Below are positions 1 to 10,316 of a DNA stretch of 29,977 nucleotides, one piece after another (the first letter of the stretch is position 1; each line of letters opens with the position of its first letter). The stretch is from Azolla pinnata (Eukaryota > Streptophyta > Polypodiopsida > Salviniales > Salviniaceae), in the NCBI GenBank assembly GCA_037176905.1, contig JBBBWG010004258.1, positions 1-29,977 on the forward strand, given 5' to 3'. The position numbers and the translations under genes were made by a program. The notes under the pieces are model-generated. The model was given only the letters and a program-made list of their open reading frames with translations. It was not told where the DNA came from and ran no database searches.

Positions 1-91
1 TCTGCTTCTTCTGCATCTGTTGCTTCTGCTTCTTCTGTCTGCATCTCCTGCTCCAACCCAAACCCTAACTGCGCCATCGCTGCGCTCGCAG
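1..91 (+). other. 3' part of an intron of the phytocyanin-like gene
   Basis: This is pyrimidine-rich sequence with repeated cttctg-type motifs. It ends in a CAG acceptor at 89-91, directly before the first codons that match the phytocyanin fold. The upstream donor and the preceding exon lie outside the window. The low-complexity stretch just before the acceptor would serve as a polypyrimidine tract. A short aaccctaac run near 60-69 resembles one and a half plant telomere units, but it is too short to mean anything. Confidence 0.6.
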
Positions 92-495
92 AGTTCAAGT
101 ACGTGGCGAAGGCGCACAGCGTGCTGGAAGTGACGCGCACCGACTTCCGCTACTGCAACAAGAGCAGCCCCCTGGCGTCGCACGGCGGCGATGGCGGCAA
201 CACCAGCGTGCTCCTCGCCAAGCCCGGCAACTACTACTTCATCGACGGCGTCGGCGAGCACTGCGAGGAAGGCCAGAAGTTCCAAGCTCGGGTCGCCGCC
301 ATCGCTGCATCGTCTTCTTCTTCTTCTGCGGCTCCAGCGCCATCGCCCTCTTCTTCCTCCTCCTCCTCTTCCGCTCCGGCTCCTGCTACCGGCGCCGCCG
401 CCCCTCCTCCATCGCTCCTTCTTCCCCTCTTCTTCCTCCTCCTAGGCTCCTTCTTCTTCGTCTCGTCTGCTGCTCCTTCTTCCCTCCTGCCATAG
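92..495 (+). CDS. Early nodulin-like protein / phytocyanin, last exon (partial gene)
   Basis: This is the C-terminal exon of a secreted, probably GPI-anchored, cupredoxin-fold protein of the plant cell surface. After the acceptor the frame reads FKYVAKAHSVLEV, then RYCNKSSP, then YYFIDGVGEHCEEGQKF, which is the usual order of the second half of a plastocyanin-like domain. In copper-binding phytocyanins a Cys ligand follows YFI. Here that position is Asp, although the two His positions and the GQK are present, so type I copper binding is probably lost, as in most early nodulin-like proteins. The other two Cys (RYC and EHC) would form the family disulfide. About 45 residues rich in Ser, Ala and Pro follow, then a hydrophobic tail (LLLPLFFLLLG...) fitting a GPI signal. 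The exon begins inside a codon. The signal peptide and the first half of the domain are left of the window. The exon is GC-rich, unlike the RAD4 gene beside it. Confidence 0.87.
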
Positions 496-1661
496 CTCGG
501 AATCAACTACCTCCTCCTCGCCCTTCTGTCCGTTAATCCTCCCCGCCCTCCTCCATTTTTGTCTGTGATTCTTACTTCCTTCTTCTGCTTCTTCTCCTAC
601 TTCATCTTCTTCTTCTTCTGCTGCTGCTTGGAGCACGCTACCTGGTTCTGATCGATTGGTTTTTGTACTTCGCCCCCTCTTCTCTGCAGCGCCGCTTCTC
701 TTCCCACCTCCTCCTCCTCCTCCTCCTCCTCCTCCATTCTTACATTGTTATTTATACGATTCACACAACCATATATACAGAAATTCCATTGTTTCTTTCG
801 TGCTCATCTCCTCCTCCATTTCCAACTGGCTCGACTGACTGAGTTCACGCAGATCTGTGTATCTGCACGTTCGTTGCATCGTTTTCTTTTTCTTCGTGTG
901 GGTGGCTTTGCCTCCTGGATCAAGGCAAAAGATCCCTGTTTGAATACACAGACAACTGAGCGATGGAGGTTGTTCACAAACCTCAAGAGGGCCATGGATT
1001 AAGCAAGCTCCCACATCGCCCGTTTGCTGCGAAAATTTCCCCCAAAAACAAGGATTGCTTTGAAAACCTGACAATCACTTTGAAACAAAAACAAGGATTG
1101 CTTTGAAAACCGGACAATCTATGCAAAATTGCTGCTGTTCTCGTGCAAAATCTTTACCCCAAACATTTAAACGTTTTCCTTTCGAGTTGTTGTTGTCAAC
1201 TGGCTGGAATCTAAGATCATATGATGTGATATATACATGTTCTTGACATTTAGCCATCTTTGCAGAGTGCCTGTTTGTGTTCTCGTGGTTTCTCAGTCCC
1301 ATATCCTTGAAAAAACCGTTGATCATTTCCAGGCTCTTAATCAGAGGATTGAACTGTAAACAGCTTATGATTCAATTCAAATTGTATGGCCACTACAAGC
1401 ATGTTTTTTTCCTGCACAACAAACACACAGCTAGCTCTATTATCTCCAATTGGAATCATCGCAACAGCTATCCAAGCAACGAACCATTAATTGTGTGCAT
1501 ATCAATCAATGAAAGACACAATCTTTGCAAGTATTCCTGCTTCCAGCAAAACCCTCATAATCCTTCTGGTCATCACATTCCCCACATCCATGAAGAACGT
1601 CGGACAAATTTGTGGATTGAGTGAATTGATAGCACATGGAAACTTGCAGAATTTGAGTTTT
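496..1661. other. Intergenic region between convergent phytocyanin and RAD4 genes
   Basis: This stretch separates two 3' ends and should contain both 3' UTRs. It starts with CT-rich low-complexity sequence (about 500-640 and 690-735, including a CCT run) and then becomes AT-rich. No open frame here resembles a known protein. The only internal structure I see is a short direct repeat at 1044-1119, listed separately. Confidence 0.6.
1044..1119 (+). repeat. Short direct duplication, two copies of 33 bp spaced 43 bp apart
   Basis: The copies at 1044-1076 and 1087-1119 share aaaaacaaggattgctttga and continue with one mismatch (cctgacaatc against ccggacaatc). The spacer caCtttgaaac also echoes part of the unit. 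It looks like a small recent tandem duplication in the intergenic region. Confidence 0.8.
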
Positions 1662-4600
1662 CTACATTTCCTCTACTGTCAACACAAACCCACACGGACA
1701 CGTTTTGGTCCGGACGCCGGTCAGTTCATTGTAAGATTGATTCTCCTCTGGATAACTATGCTCGTGCGGCGTATGGTCTTCGATGCTGCAGGATGGCTTC
1801 ACATCGACATTAGTTTCATCCCTGAAGCTTCCTGCAGACTTTGAGGTTGTTGGCACAAGCTGGACATCCGCATCGTAATTGTTGTTGGGAACTGCTGAAG
1901 TAGAATGAGAGCCTTGGTACGCGTCCTGCAAACGCTGCCTGGTTGCAACCGCCCGCAACAATTGGCACCATTTCGAGATCGCTTGTTCTTCCCGTCGTCT
2001 CTCGTTTTGTACATTTCTCCAGTGTTCTTCTTCTGCATAGGCCTGCAATCAATGAATGAATGAATGAATGAATCAATCAATCAATATCAAACATGGAAAC
2101 TTATGTTTTGGTTAAAGCAGCAACCATTCCCTTGCACAAGGAAACCGAATTTCTATCGATGGATGGTAATGTATGTACCTCCAAAAGAAGAGCTTCATAT
2201 TCCTTGCACACGACAATGCCCTCAAAGACTGGCACTGTCTTGCGGTTCCTGATCTCATAGCCAACCATAGCAGGTGCAAAATCTATCTCAAGCTTCTTAG
2301 CTAGAGGAAGTATTCGAGGAAGGCTGATGTGTACTGTGCCAGATGGTAAACACTTCGCCGACCACAGCTCCACATTTCCCCGCTCATTCTAGGAGTAGAC
2401 AAAGCATAACATCAAAAAAACTGACGCTTACTCCTGACGAGGAAGAAGTTCAACACAACAAGTTCGGTTATATAACATGCATTTGATAACCAAAAATGTT
2501 CTAACAAAAGCCATCATCACCATGCAATATAGTGGATCATCAATGACCCAGAAGAAAAACCCATGGTAAAGAATTTACCTTTGGTACAATTCCTCCAACG
2601 GCGGCTGGGGGATGCCATGGTTCAGTTTGCCACTTCCCAAACAATGAGGTAGTGGCAGTTTCGTTGGAGCTTCCATCCACCATCGTATTGTCTGCATTTG
2701 CATCTGAACCTTGCTTATTCGCACGATGAGAACTTGCTACGATCTGCATACAAATCGTGATATTGGGGAATTGTTAATGAGGATCCTCTGAAAGAATACG
2801 TACATAATACACATGAAATTGAGATGTTGCCTGCCTTTGCTGGAGGTTCCTCCGACTTCACTTTATATCCCTCTCTTAGCCAACGTTCCCGTGTGTGTAA
2901 TGTTTGCACACAGCTACGCGGGAAGACAGGATGACCTGCACAGTACCCCAAAATTGGACCCCGAGGATAAAGAATCTGATACTTAGTGAGCCATCTCTCC
3001 AAAACATAGAGATGGTGGTTCCGATAAGCCTGTCAAAACACGTTGAATTCTCAGTGTGCTGCTTTGAAATTCAAACATAACCTACACCCGTAATTTCATG
3101 TGCCGCAACCTGCTGATTCTTTGGAAGTGGCTCAGTATATGCTTTTATCTCTAATTCCATGTCCTCTAAAGAAGCTCGGTCCATCATCTGAACACTTCGA
3201 GAAAATGAAGATAAGCCATCAGAAGATTTATCACCACATGCTACTGCTTGTTCTCGCTTGGCATCTGTCATAGAAATGAAGGAGGGCTTGATCTCGCAAT
3301 TTGAAGTAGCAGCAGCTTCTAGCCTGTATAGCGGAGCGAGAGTAGCACTCCACCAGTCAGAGCTGACTCGCAGGGGAGCCAAAGCTGACCATTGCGTTAC
3401 ATAGCTGAAAATCAGAGACAGGAAAGTATTCTGCATAAATTCTTTCTAGAAAAAAAAGCATCAATGTAATGGCAAAATACCAGGATACCCACAAGTGACA
3501 ATAGTTAATTTCACAAGAATCCCATCCAGTGGTAGTACATTTTAGACAGCAGTTATTATACACTGGTACTATTGGAATATGCTTGGTGTTTTTCCCTAGA
3601 CATGATCATATGATGTTCATTACTTACCGGCGGGTGACATCTTTTGCTCCTGATCCAGCAAATGCAACAACATAACAAAGAGGCATTTTACAAGCAGTTG
3701 CGGCACCTTCTACGATTCCTACAGCATCCAGAAGACCTCTTCCACCATCGATGTGTACCCACTTTCCCCCCTCATTTCCACCACAATATACCTCAGCCCA
3801 GTGCAGCAAAGGTCCCATTTTCCGTGACCATATTGCACCTCCAACTGTTGCAGTGTTGGAGCTACCTCCAGTGATCAGAGACCTAGGCATACTCTGAGCT
3901 TTTGTATTTCCGACACTAAATCTACCAGACTTCTCATTTTGAGGTACATCATCCTCATTGAGCTTTGATGAGCTGACAACCTTGTCGCTATCTGCTAAAT
4001 CAGATAGTTCATGATCTCCAGCAGCAGTTGCAGCCATCGCCATCGCTAGTTGTAGCTCGAACTCTAAGTCTCCTTTCCTCTTCACCTTTTCCTTGGTTTC
4101 CTGAATTTCAGAATCTTCTAGCTTTTCACTGTTATGTTTTTCTTCCTCACTACCGATGATTTGTGAATCTTTTCTCCTAGAACTACTGCCAATTTTGGGG
4201 TTCTTTGATTTCTGTACTGCATTACAGTTTGAGGAACTTGGATCTTCAATGATCTTTCCTTTTACCTTTCCAGATGTTCTCTCCTTCTCAAGGTTTTTTC
4301 TATCATATTGATCAGATGGTAATCCCTCTTCTGAAGCTATCTCAGTTGAAGCTATATCAGATAATGATTGAGGGCAACAAGAAGCAAGTAATTTCCCTAA
4401 ATTTAATGCACAGTTTTGAATATTGTGCTGGTCTTCCAATACGTCTTCTACCATGCTTGCCATACCACCTGATGGCATATCCCAGTCTGCAGAAGCTTCA
4501 AGAGATAAAGCATTTGGTTTGAGTGGAAGAACATCTAGTACTGTAACATACCTACATGTGTAATTGTCAATAAGGCTCCAGGAGATAATTACTATATATC

Positions 4601-7600
4601 ATTAGGTAGATTCTGTTAACATTCATAAGGAATGAAGCCAATTCATATAAATACCTCAGTTATCACTTACCGTGTTGTAAAACCTAGAGCTCGAAGAAGT
4701 GAGACAGATAATGCAGCCACCTATATACAAAATCGTGTGTAATACTGAAGTTAGATCCATACATCCCTAGAACTGATGCGTTAACTCCATACTTAATATT
4801 TTAAGTTAGAAGAACTTACAGCTTCACTTGATCCTGCTCGTGTATGTAGAGTATAAAAGAGTAAAGAAGTCAAATCATCTTTAATTGTAGTTGAAAAAGA
4901 AGATGATGGCTTATCCGTAGAAATCTGAAATGTTTTATGAAACTGCAAAGCAAAATAGCACTTATTCATTTGGGTATTTGTTGAAATTGCAGAAGATAAT
5001 CAAGGGTATCCGCAAATTGCCATTCTCTTTCTAACCATATATGCCCTTGTTGTGACTCAAGGCTAATCTTTTCTTACAAGCATCTCCTTCACCTCATTGT
5101 TCCATTTATATTTTATTATTTTAACATGTAACCTACATATTATATAGCACTTGTTCTAGCTTCATATGGTTTGCATGTTTCGTACAATTATCAACTGATT
5201 TACATCGTGGCAACTATACATATCAGATATAGATGCACCTTATAAAAGAGAGTTCATTAACAACTTGGTATAAACCTGAGTAAGTTGTTACAAAGTACTA
5301 TATGAGATATAGATGATTAAAGTCATCTCTTCAGGGAGACAAAAGCGGCTTCACAATTCTCGTACCACCACATTCCTTTTCCAATAATAGGCAAATTATG
5401 AAAACATTAATGACACAAATTCCTGCTTTCATAAGCGGTCCTATCATTTGGGATGAAAGATAATAACTCTATGTTCCTGGTCGTCCACACACACACACAC
5501 ACACACACGCACACACACAGACAGATATATAGAAACAACAGATATAATAACAGGTTCATTCATTATTAAGGAGAAAAAACGAAAAAGTGTTACTTCCTGT
5601 TGTATTTTCATGGAATGTAGTTCTGACTTTGAAACAAAGATAACTATGATGAACAATAATATCATTTATTTTTTCCTGAGGCCTATAGACAACAGATATC
5701 AGCTTAATTACACATTGAAACAGAAGTATGGATTTAATAAAGAATATACAAGATTCCAAATGGTATAAAAATCTTCATTGATCAACGGTGCGATCCATCT
5801 TATAAGTAAGCTCCAAAAAGAAAGTAGATTTTGACATACCCAGTGCACAAAAGGTTCAAGATCAGATGCAGCAACATGTCCACTTGCACAAAGCTGAGCT
5901 GGAATTACTGACAGAATTGAAGCCTATTCATAAGACATGTCAGTAAAAAATCGGCTGCTAAAAATATTCAAGTTTTTCAACAAGATAAAGCTTTGTATTA
6001 ATCGGACAAAAATATTCGATTTTGATTTAAACAATGTTTAATATAGCATCTATCAAATTTGAGAAAACTAATGCTTTGTTACCATAGTACACATCTAATA
6101 CGAATTGAATGAATAAGGCCTTACTCCAGGGAAAACCCTCCAACGGGAAGAAGAAAAGGTTTACAATTGTGTGTCAGGATCCCTCAATTCAGACACTGAA
6201 GTCAGCCGTGAATAAGAAAAGATTGGTGGGGTGATTCTGTTTCCCAGATGAATGGAAATTCTGGCACCTTTCTTCAGTTACCCTCAAAAGCATTATGATG
6301 ACGCTCGTCATTAGATCCCACTCATATCACACGTCACCAATTAATCCTAGAGACATGTTAAATTCAATAAGAAGGTGTCCTTGAGCACGGTGATCCTCCA
6401 AAAGAAAATGGAAAACTAATAGAAAATGGAGTATGGACTATTTTCAACAATAGTAACAATGTTTTCTATCACCTAAAACTATGAATAATACGCGATGTTT
6501 CATGTCAAAAACTTTCTGAGAAGAGAAATGAGGAAATTAAGACTGGATGTTGATTTTTGAACCACTTTGAAACTCATCTTTAGCAAAAGAGATCTTGAAA
6601 ATTTCTGAAACGGAAGACCAACAGAACATGACCTAGAATTATCTCCTTAGCTGTATACAAATGCCAGTAGTATGTGGAAGATTTTTACTGTTTGAAAAAG
6701 CTTTGCTCTAATTCTGCTTTCAAGGAAAATCTAGAAGCACTCATGTTTATATTAAATGACTAGGATATCTTTGAATCTAGGGATAACCTGGTTTTCATGA
6801 ACAACACCATAGCCACTATGACAGAGAGTATAGAAAAGCTAGGGATACACTATTATTGCCCTCACTGGAAACTCTGTATGGACTTGTTCATGTTTCCTTT
6901 GAGCCTTGAGCCTAAATCTCCAGACCGCAAGTTAAATACGAGCAGCACTGCAGTTTAAACTCTAATCTGTGATCAAATGTTGATGCCAGAAGAAAATGTT
7001 GGAGTCATAAAACACGTTTCCACTTCAGGATGAGGATTCCAAACAGATCAGATTAAGTATTGTAAGTTATGCAGTGAGGTGTTCCTCTGGATTCTCCTTT
7101 CCATTTGGTATCGTGTCCTGACCTTTTTGACTTCACCTTTTGCGTGGACATTTAAGTTGAGCTCTATATGTACTCTCTGACTATGAGTAATTTATGAAAT
7201 AATCATGTGCAACGATACTTTGGTTCATCCAATACTGAAAAACATATGGTCTTCTTATATTATGAAAGTCATTATGTCTATTTTTTGCATCATTATGAGT
7301 AATTTGTGAAAAAAACATAGATAGAGCAAAGCATCCTACTATTACAAAATTTTTGACTTATCCCTACAGCTTAGTACCTCGGACTTATGGTTGTTGAGAA
7401 TGTTTCTAACGCATTAAAACAAAAAAATATCTTTCTTTCAGCCACTTCCCATTATTCTGCATGCGTTGCAATATGCATCATTTCATATAACTTCCCCTCC
7501 CGTTCCATGTTTATAATGTCGCATTAAAATAAATTACATTTGGAAAGAATATTTGCTATGACCTGTAAAAGTGGATCATCACATGCTGCATCAACCAGTC

Positions 7601-10083
7601 TACCCCTTGCGATCAAGCAAAGCAGGTGTGCCTTGTGAACCGTATCTGCAAATTCCTATTATGGTAGAAAATATCCGAATTACTAACTCCACGAAACATC
7701 ATCAAATTGTCTTTTGTCCTGTTCACTCACAAACCTTATCTTTTGCAGTAGCTCTCCTTGAAGCACATTGCTTCGATTTCTTCCGTAAAGTTTCAGGTGT
7801 ACCCACATCAACTTCGATGCTGATGTCCCCAGTCCACAGTTTAGAAACTCGATCACCATTTGCAATGCTAGAAGAACCTTGTTCCCATTCACATCCTTCC
7901 TCCATAAGTGTTAAATTTTCAGAAGCATCTTCAGACTTGGTGTGCACATTTGTCTCTGAATTCGCTAGGCATATTGCAGCAGCATCCGCTGCCATTTTAA
8001 GTGAATCATTGCTAATGGAAACATCTCCATGAGATGTACCATACATCACATCTTTTAAAGTGGAAGCTCCAGTTCCACACACCAAGGAGTCTTCTGAGAT
8101 TCTATTATTCTGCCTCACTTTTCTCTGGTAAAATAAGCTTGCCTGACCTTCAAGGAGGCAATCTTTTCTGCCTCTCTTCTGCAACATGACATGTGTCGAA
8201 AATGGATAGTAATTACAAATTAGAAATAAAATATGGCAGAGAATATTGACGATTGAATTCCTTCATAAAGCATACTTTGCTGTTATTTGCAAGTTTGTTT
8301 GCTTGCTCCTTGGCTGTTCCACCCCTGATGCCAGCACGGTCTAAAAGCTTATCAACATCAGATTTTGATGCTTCAGCTAAAGTTTCTGCATATGACATCA
8401 ATATTGTGGTTACAACTGACTTACAATGATAACCCTATAATCTGTCATATAGAATCAATATTTTGATGATTCAGTGAAAGTTTCTGCAAATGACATGAAT
8501 ATGGCTTTTATGATTATTGTGGGTTAGAATCGACTTAGATGGCAACCCTATCCTAGGATCTGTCATATAGAGTCAGAAGAAATTAAGATATCCAGATAAT
8601 AAGAGTGGCACAAACAATGGACAGGACTGTTTTTTCTTCATGGACTATTGCAACCATAGATCCAGAAAATATGTCATGATTTGTAATTATTCAAAAAAAA
8701 TATTTACAAAAGAGTTTCAACGATGCAAATGGGATTGCTGCTTATGAAATGGATTTACTTGGCATGAACTTGGTTCATTGTATAATGAACAAACAGATCA
8801 GAGTCAAGAAACACTCACGCTGTTTTGCAGCAGATGCATCTTGTTCAAGGTTTTCTGGAGCTGAACCATGTAGATTCTCTAAAAGCCTTTCAAATTCTGC
8901 ATCATCAAAATACTTTCAATGCTGAAATACATGTGCAATAAAACCAGAACACTCTAATGCATGTGATTAGTAAATCAGAGAATAAGTTAAAACCAAAGTG
9001 TAGAACATAATAAGTACATGACTCACACTACATGAAATGTTTGTCTCAACAAGCAAAGATTTCGTCACCACTTAATCTATGGCATCCACTCTTTGTTAGA
9101 AGACTGCACCCCCCATCTTATCCTCTCATTTGATCAACTTATTACGTTATTTACTGAGCTATGTGAACATTTTTCGGCCTTACTTGATTCAGTAGCTCAT
9201 CTTCTTCGCAACATACACAATGTCTGTTAGTTCATCACTACACTTGGCAAACTACATATAATCAAGAAGTGAACACAGGCCTCGATCCGAGAAATTTCAA
9301 GTATCAAAAGGAAAAATCAGAATTTAAATGGAACAACCCTGCTTACAAAAATCTCAATTGTCAACATTATCTTTACAAAGGTTACACTCACCCCAAGTTA
9401 TGGAAAAAGAAATTAATATGATGCTGAATCCAGAACTACTTAATAGTAATTAGATACAATCATCCTTTGCACCGGAGGCTTACTGATAATAAAAAAAAAG
9501 ACAACTGATTTATCTCTATTGCTGCTTGGCAAATTCTAGAAGACATTCAATATCGTGGAACATGCTCCACGACACAGGAACAAAAGATTCTGGCCATCCT
9601 AATAAAAGATGTACAACGGATGTACAACTGAATCACACATTTGCATAACCTGTCCATTTCAAAAATCCATCTACCACACATACCCGGCACTATATACAAT
9701 AATTGAATTGCCCATACTTTTACTCCCTATCATTCCATCTGACCCAGATACCTCCTTCGATGGCCTATATGGTACAGCTGTATGTCTGTACATGCATATG
9801 AACATTCATATACATACATATATGTCTAGGCCGTATATGTACAGTTGCAAGTATATGTGGATGCGAGTGCTTGTGTTCTAGTAAGGCATGTGCATATGTA
9901 TAGGCAACGATACCACAAAGCTTAGCTTAAGGTCGGATGGATTGAAATGGTTGTGTACCACTTGCCCCCAATATAGAACACACTGAAATTTCCTGAGCTT
10001 TACGGATCCGCGGAGAGCAATGGGTGGGAGCAAATACCTGATGGCGGGGGCTTGCTGGACCTCGTACGCCGCCTGCCATTCAT
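1662..10083 (-). CDS. RAD4: RAD4/XPC homologue, DNA damage recognition protein (14 exons, complete)
   Basis: This nuclear protein recognises helix-distorting lesions for global nucleotide excision repair, normally with RAD23 and centrin (family knowledge). Exons run 10083-10038, 8896-8819, 8385-8276, 8178-7731, 7645-7563, 5923-5840, 4942-4820, 4720-4671, 4551-3628, 3404-3110, 3029-2835, 2743-2579, 2388-2179 and 2042-1662. They total 3,192 nt (1,063 residues plus stop) with phases agreeing throughout. The transglutaminase-like domain is split: VHKAHLLCLIARGRLVDAAC near 230, LLRALGFTTRYVTVLDVL near 335, then HWAEVYCGGNEGGKWVHID near 595 and VVAFAGSGAKDVTRRYVTQW near 640, with a long Ser/Glu/Lys-rich insert between, as in other family members. 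BHD1 (ERWLTKYQILYPRGPILGY) is in exon 11, BHD2 (FGKWQTEPWHPPAAVGGIVP) in exon 12 and BHD3 (ELWSAKCLPSGTVHISLPR) in exon 13. The start MNGRRRTRSSK is the first Met before the splice-linked EFERLLENLHG. The protein is longer than Arabidopsis RAD4, mainly in the N-terminal part and the insert. Intron 11 uses a GC donor in this model. Confidence 0.93.
2051..2084. repeat. (AATG)n/(AATC)n microsatellite in RAD4 intron 13
   Basis: About five aatg units run straight into about three aatc units, beginning 9 bases upstream of exon 14 on the transcribed strand. On the RNA strand this places cattcattcattcattgatt directly before the acceptor, so the repeat forms much of its pyrimidine-containing tract. 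Confidence 0.85.
2833..2834 (-). other. Predicted GC splice donor of RAD4 intron 11
   Basis: Exon 11 ends ...CCAGCAAAG and the intron starts GCAGGC, giving the junction PPAK|IVASSH when joined to the acceptor at 2744. Plant RAD4 proteins have a Lys followed by Val/Ile at this point, so the GC donor preserves the protein without additions. A GT donor in phase exists 24 nt further on (exon ending ISC) and would add eight residues. Confidence 0.6.
4943..5839 (-). other. RAD4 intron 6
   Basis: An AT-rich 897-base intron between the codons for PFVHW and FHKTFQ. It has strong splice sites (GTATGT donor at the 5840 side, TTTGCAG acceptor at the 4942 side). It contains a CA microsatellite at about 5486-5519 and no recognisable coding sequence. 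Confidence 0.8.
5486..5519. repeat. (CA)n microsatellite in RAD4 intron 6
   Basis: About 17 CA dinucleotides with one internal CG interruption, followed by cagacagatatata. On the transcribed strand it is (TG)n. Confidence 0.9.
5924..7562 (-). other. RAD4 intron 5 (longest intron of the gene)
   Basis: A 1,639-base AT-rich intron between DDPLLQ (exon 5) and ASILSVIPAQ (exon 6). Exon 6 follows a TATGAATAG acceptor. I see no coding similarity or clear transposon ends inside. Its unusual length for this gene could reflect an old, degraded insertion, but nothing in the sequence proves that. Confidence 0.75.
8363..8576 (-). repeat. Degenerate duplication of the 5' part of RAD4 exon 3 with its acceptor
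   Basis: The segment 8363-8457 covers the first 23 bases of exon 3, its acceptor and about 70 bases of intron 2. It is echoed by 8461-8576. Shared blocks on the plus strand include ttttgatg.ttcag, aaagtttctgca.atgacat.aatat and tctgtcatatagagtca-type ends, in the same order, with an extra 20 or so bases in the upstream copy. The second copy keeps an intact CAG acceptor followed by AAACTTTCACTGAATCATC on the minus strand, but it lies wholly inside intron 2. Confidence 0.75.
8897..10037 (-). other. RAD4 intron 1
   Basis: A 1,141-base intron between a 46-nt first coding exon (MNGRRRTRSSKPPPS) and exon 2 (EFERLLENLHG). The donor is CAG|GTATTTG and the acceptor GATGCAG. A TA-rich patch with repeated catatgta and tatatgta motifs lies at about 9780-9905. 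No coding sequence is recognised. Confidence 0.75.
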
Positions 10084-10143
10084 TGCGATCAGAGAAGGAG
10101 AGAGGAGCAGCAGAACAAGGCGGTTCCCACGAGCTTTTCTCTC

Positions 10144-10316
10144 AATGTACATGTCCCATGTCCATGTCCCAATGTCCATGTGCAAGTGTCCAAGTCCCAT
10201 GTCCAATGTCCAATGTCCCATGTCTGGGTCCAATGTCCAATGTCCCATGTCTGGGTCCAATGTCCAATGTCCCATGTCTGGGTCCAATGTCCATGTCCAA
10301 TGTCCAATGTCCAAGC
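10144..10316. repeat. Minisatellite built from tccaatg/tcccatg motifs, just upstream of RAD4
   Basis: The array starts about 60 bases upstream of the RAD4 start codon. Its core is three near-identical 27-bp units (ccaatgtccaatgtcccatg plus tctgggt) at about 10206-10286, flanked by irregular runs of the 6-7 bp submotif. In the 5' leader or promoter of RAD4 the transcribed strand reads as repeated catgggacattgg. The frame that continues from the RAD4 start codon upstream is open across the array. Confidence 0.9.

Noticed and set aside
3357-3563. Open frame with GWDSCEINYCHLW on the minus strand as an additional RAD4 exon
   Set aside because: Exon 9 joins exon 10 directly in phase (DVTRR|YVTQW), matching the family; the open stretch lies in intron 9.
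9609-9881. Plus-strand open frame of 90 codons in RAD4 intron 1
   Set aside because: Composition follows TA-rich repeats (catatgta) and it has no domain-like features; it is antisense intron sequence.
10144-10316. CRISPR-like array
   Set aside because: The units are contiguous with no unique spacers and lie in a plant nuclear sequence, so this is a minisatellite.
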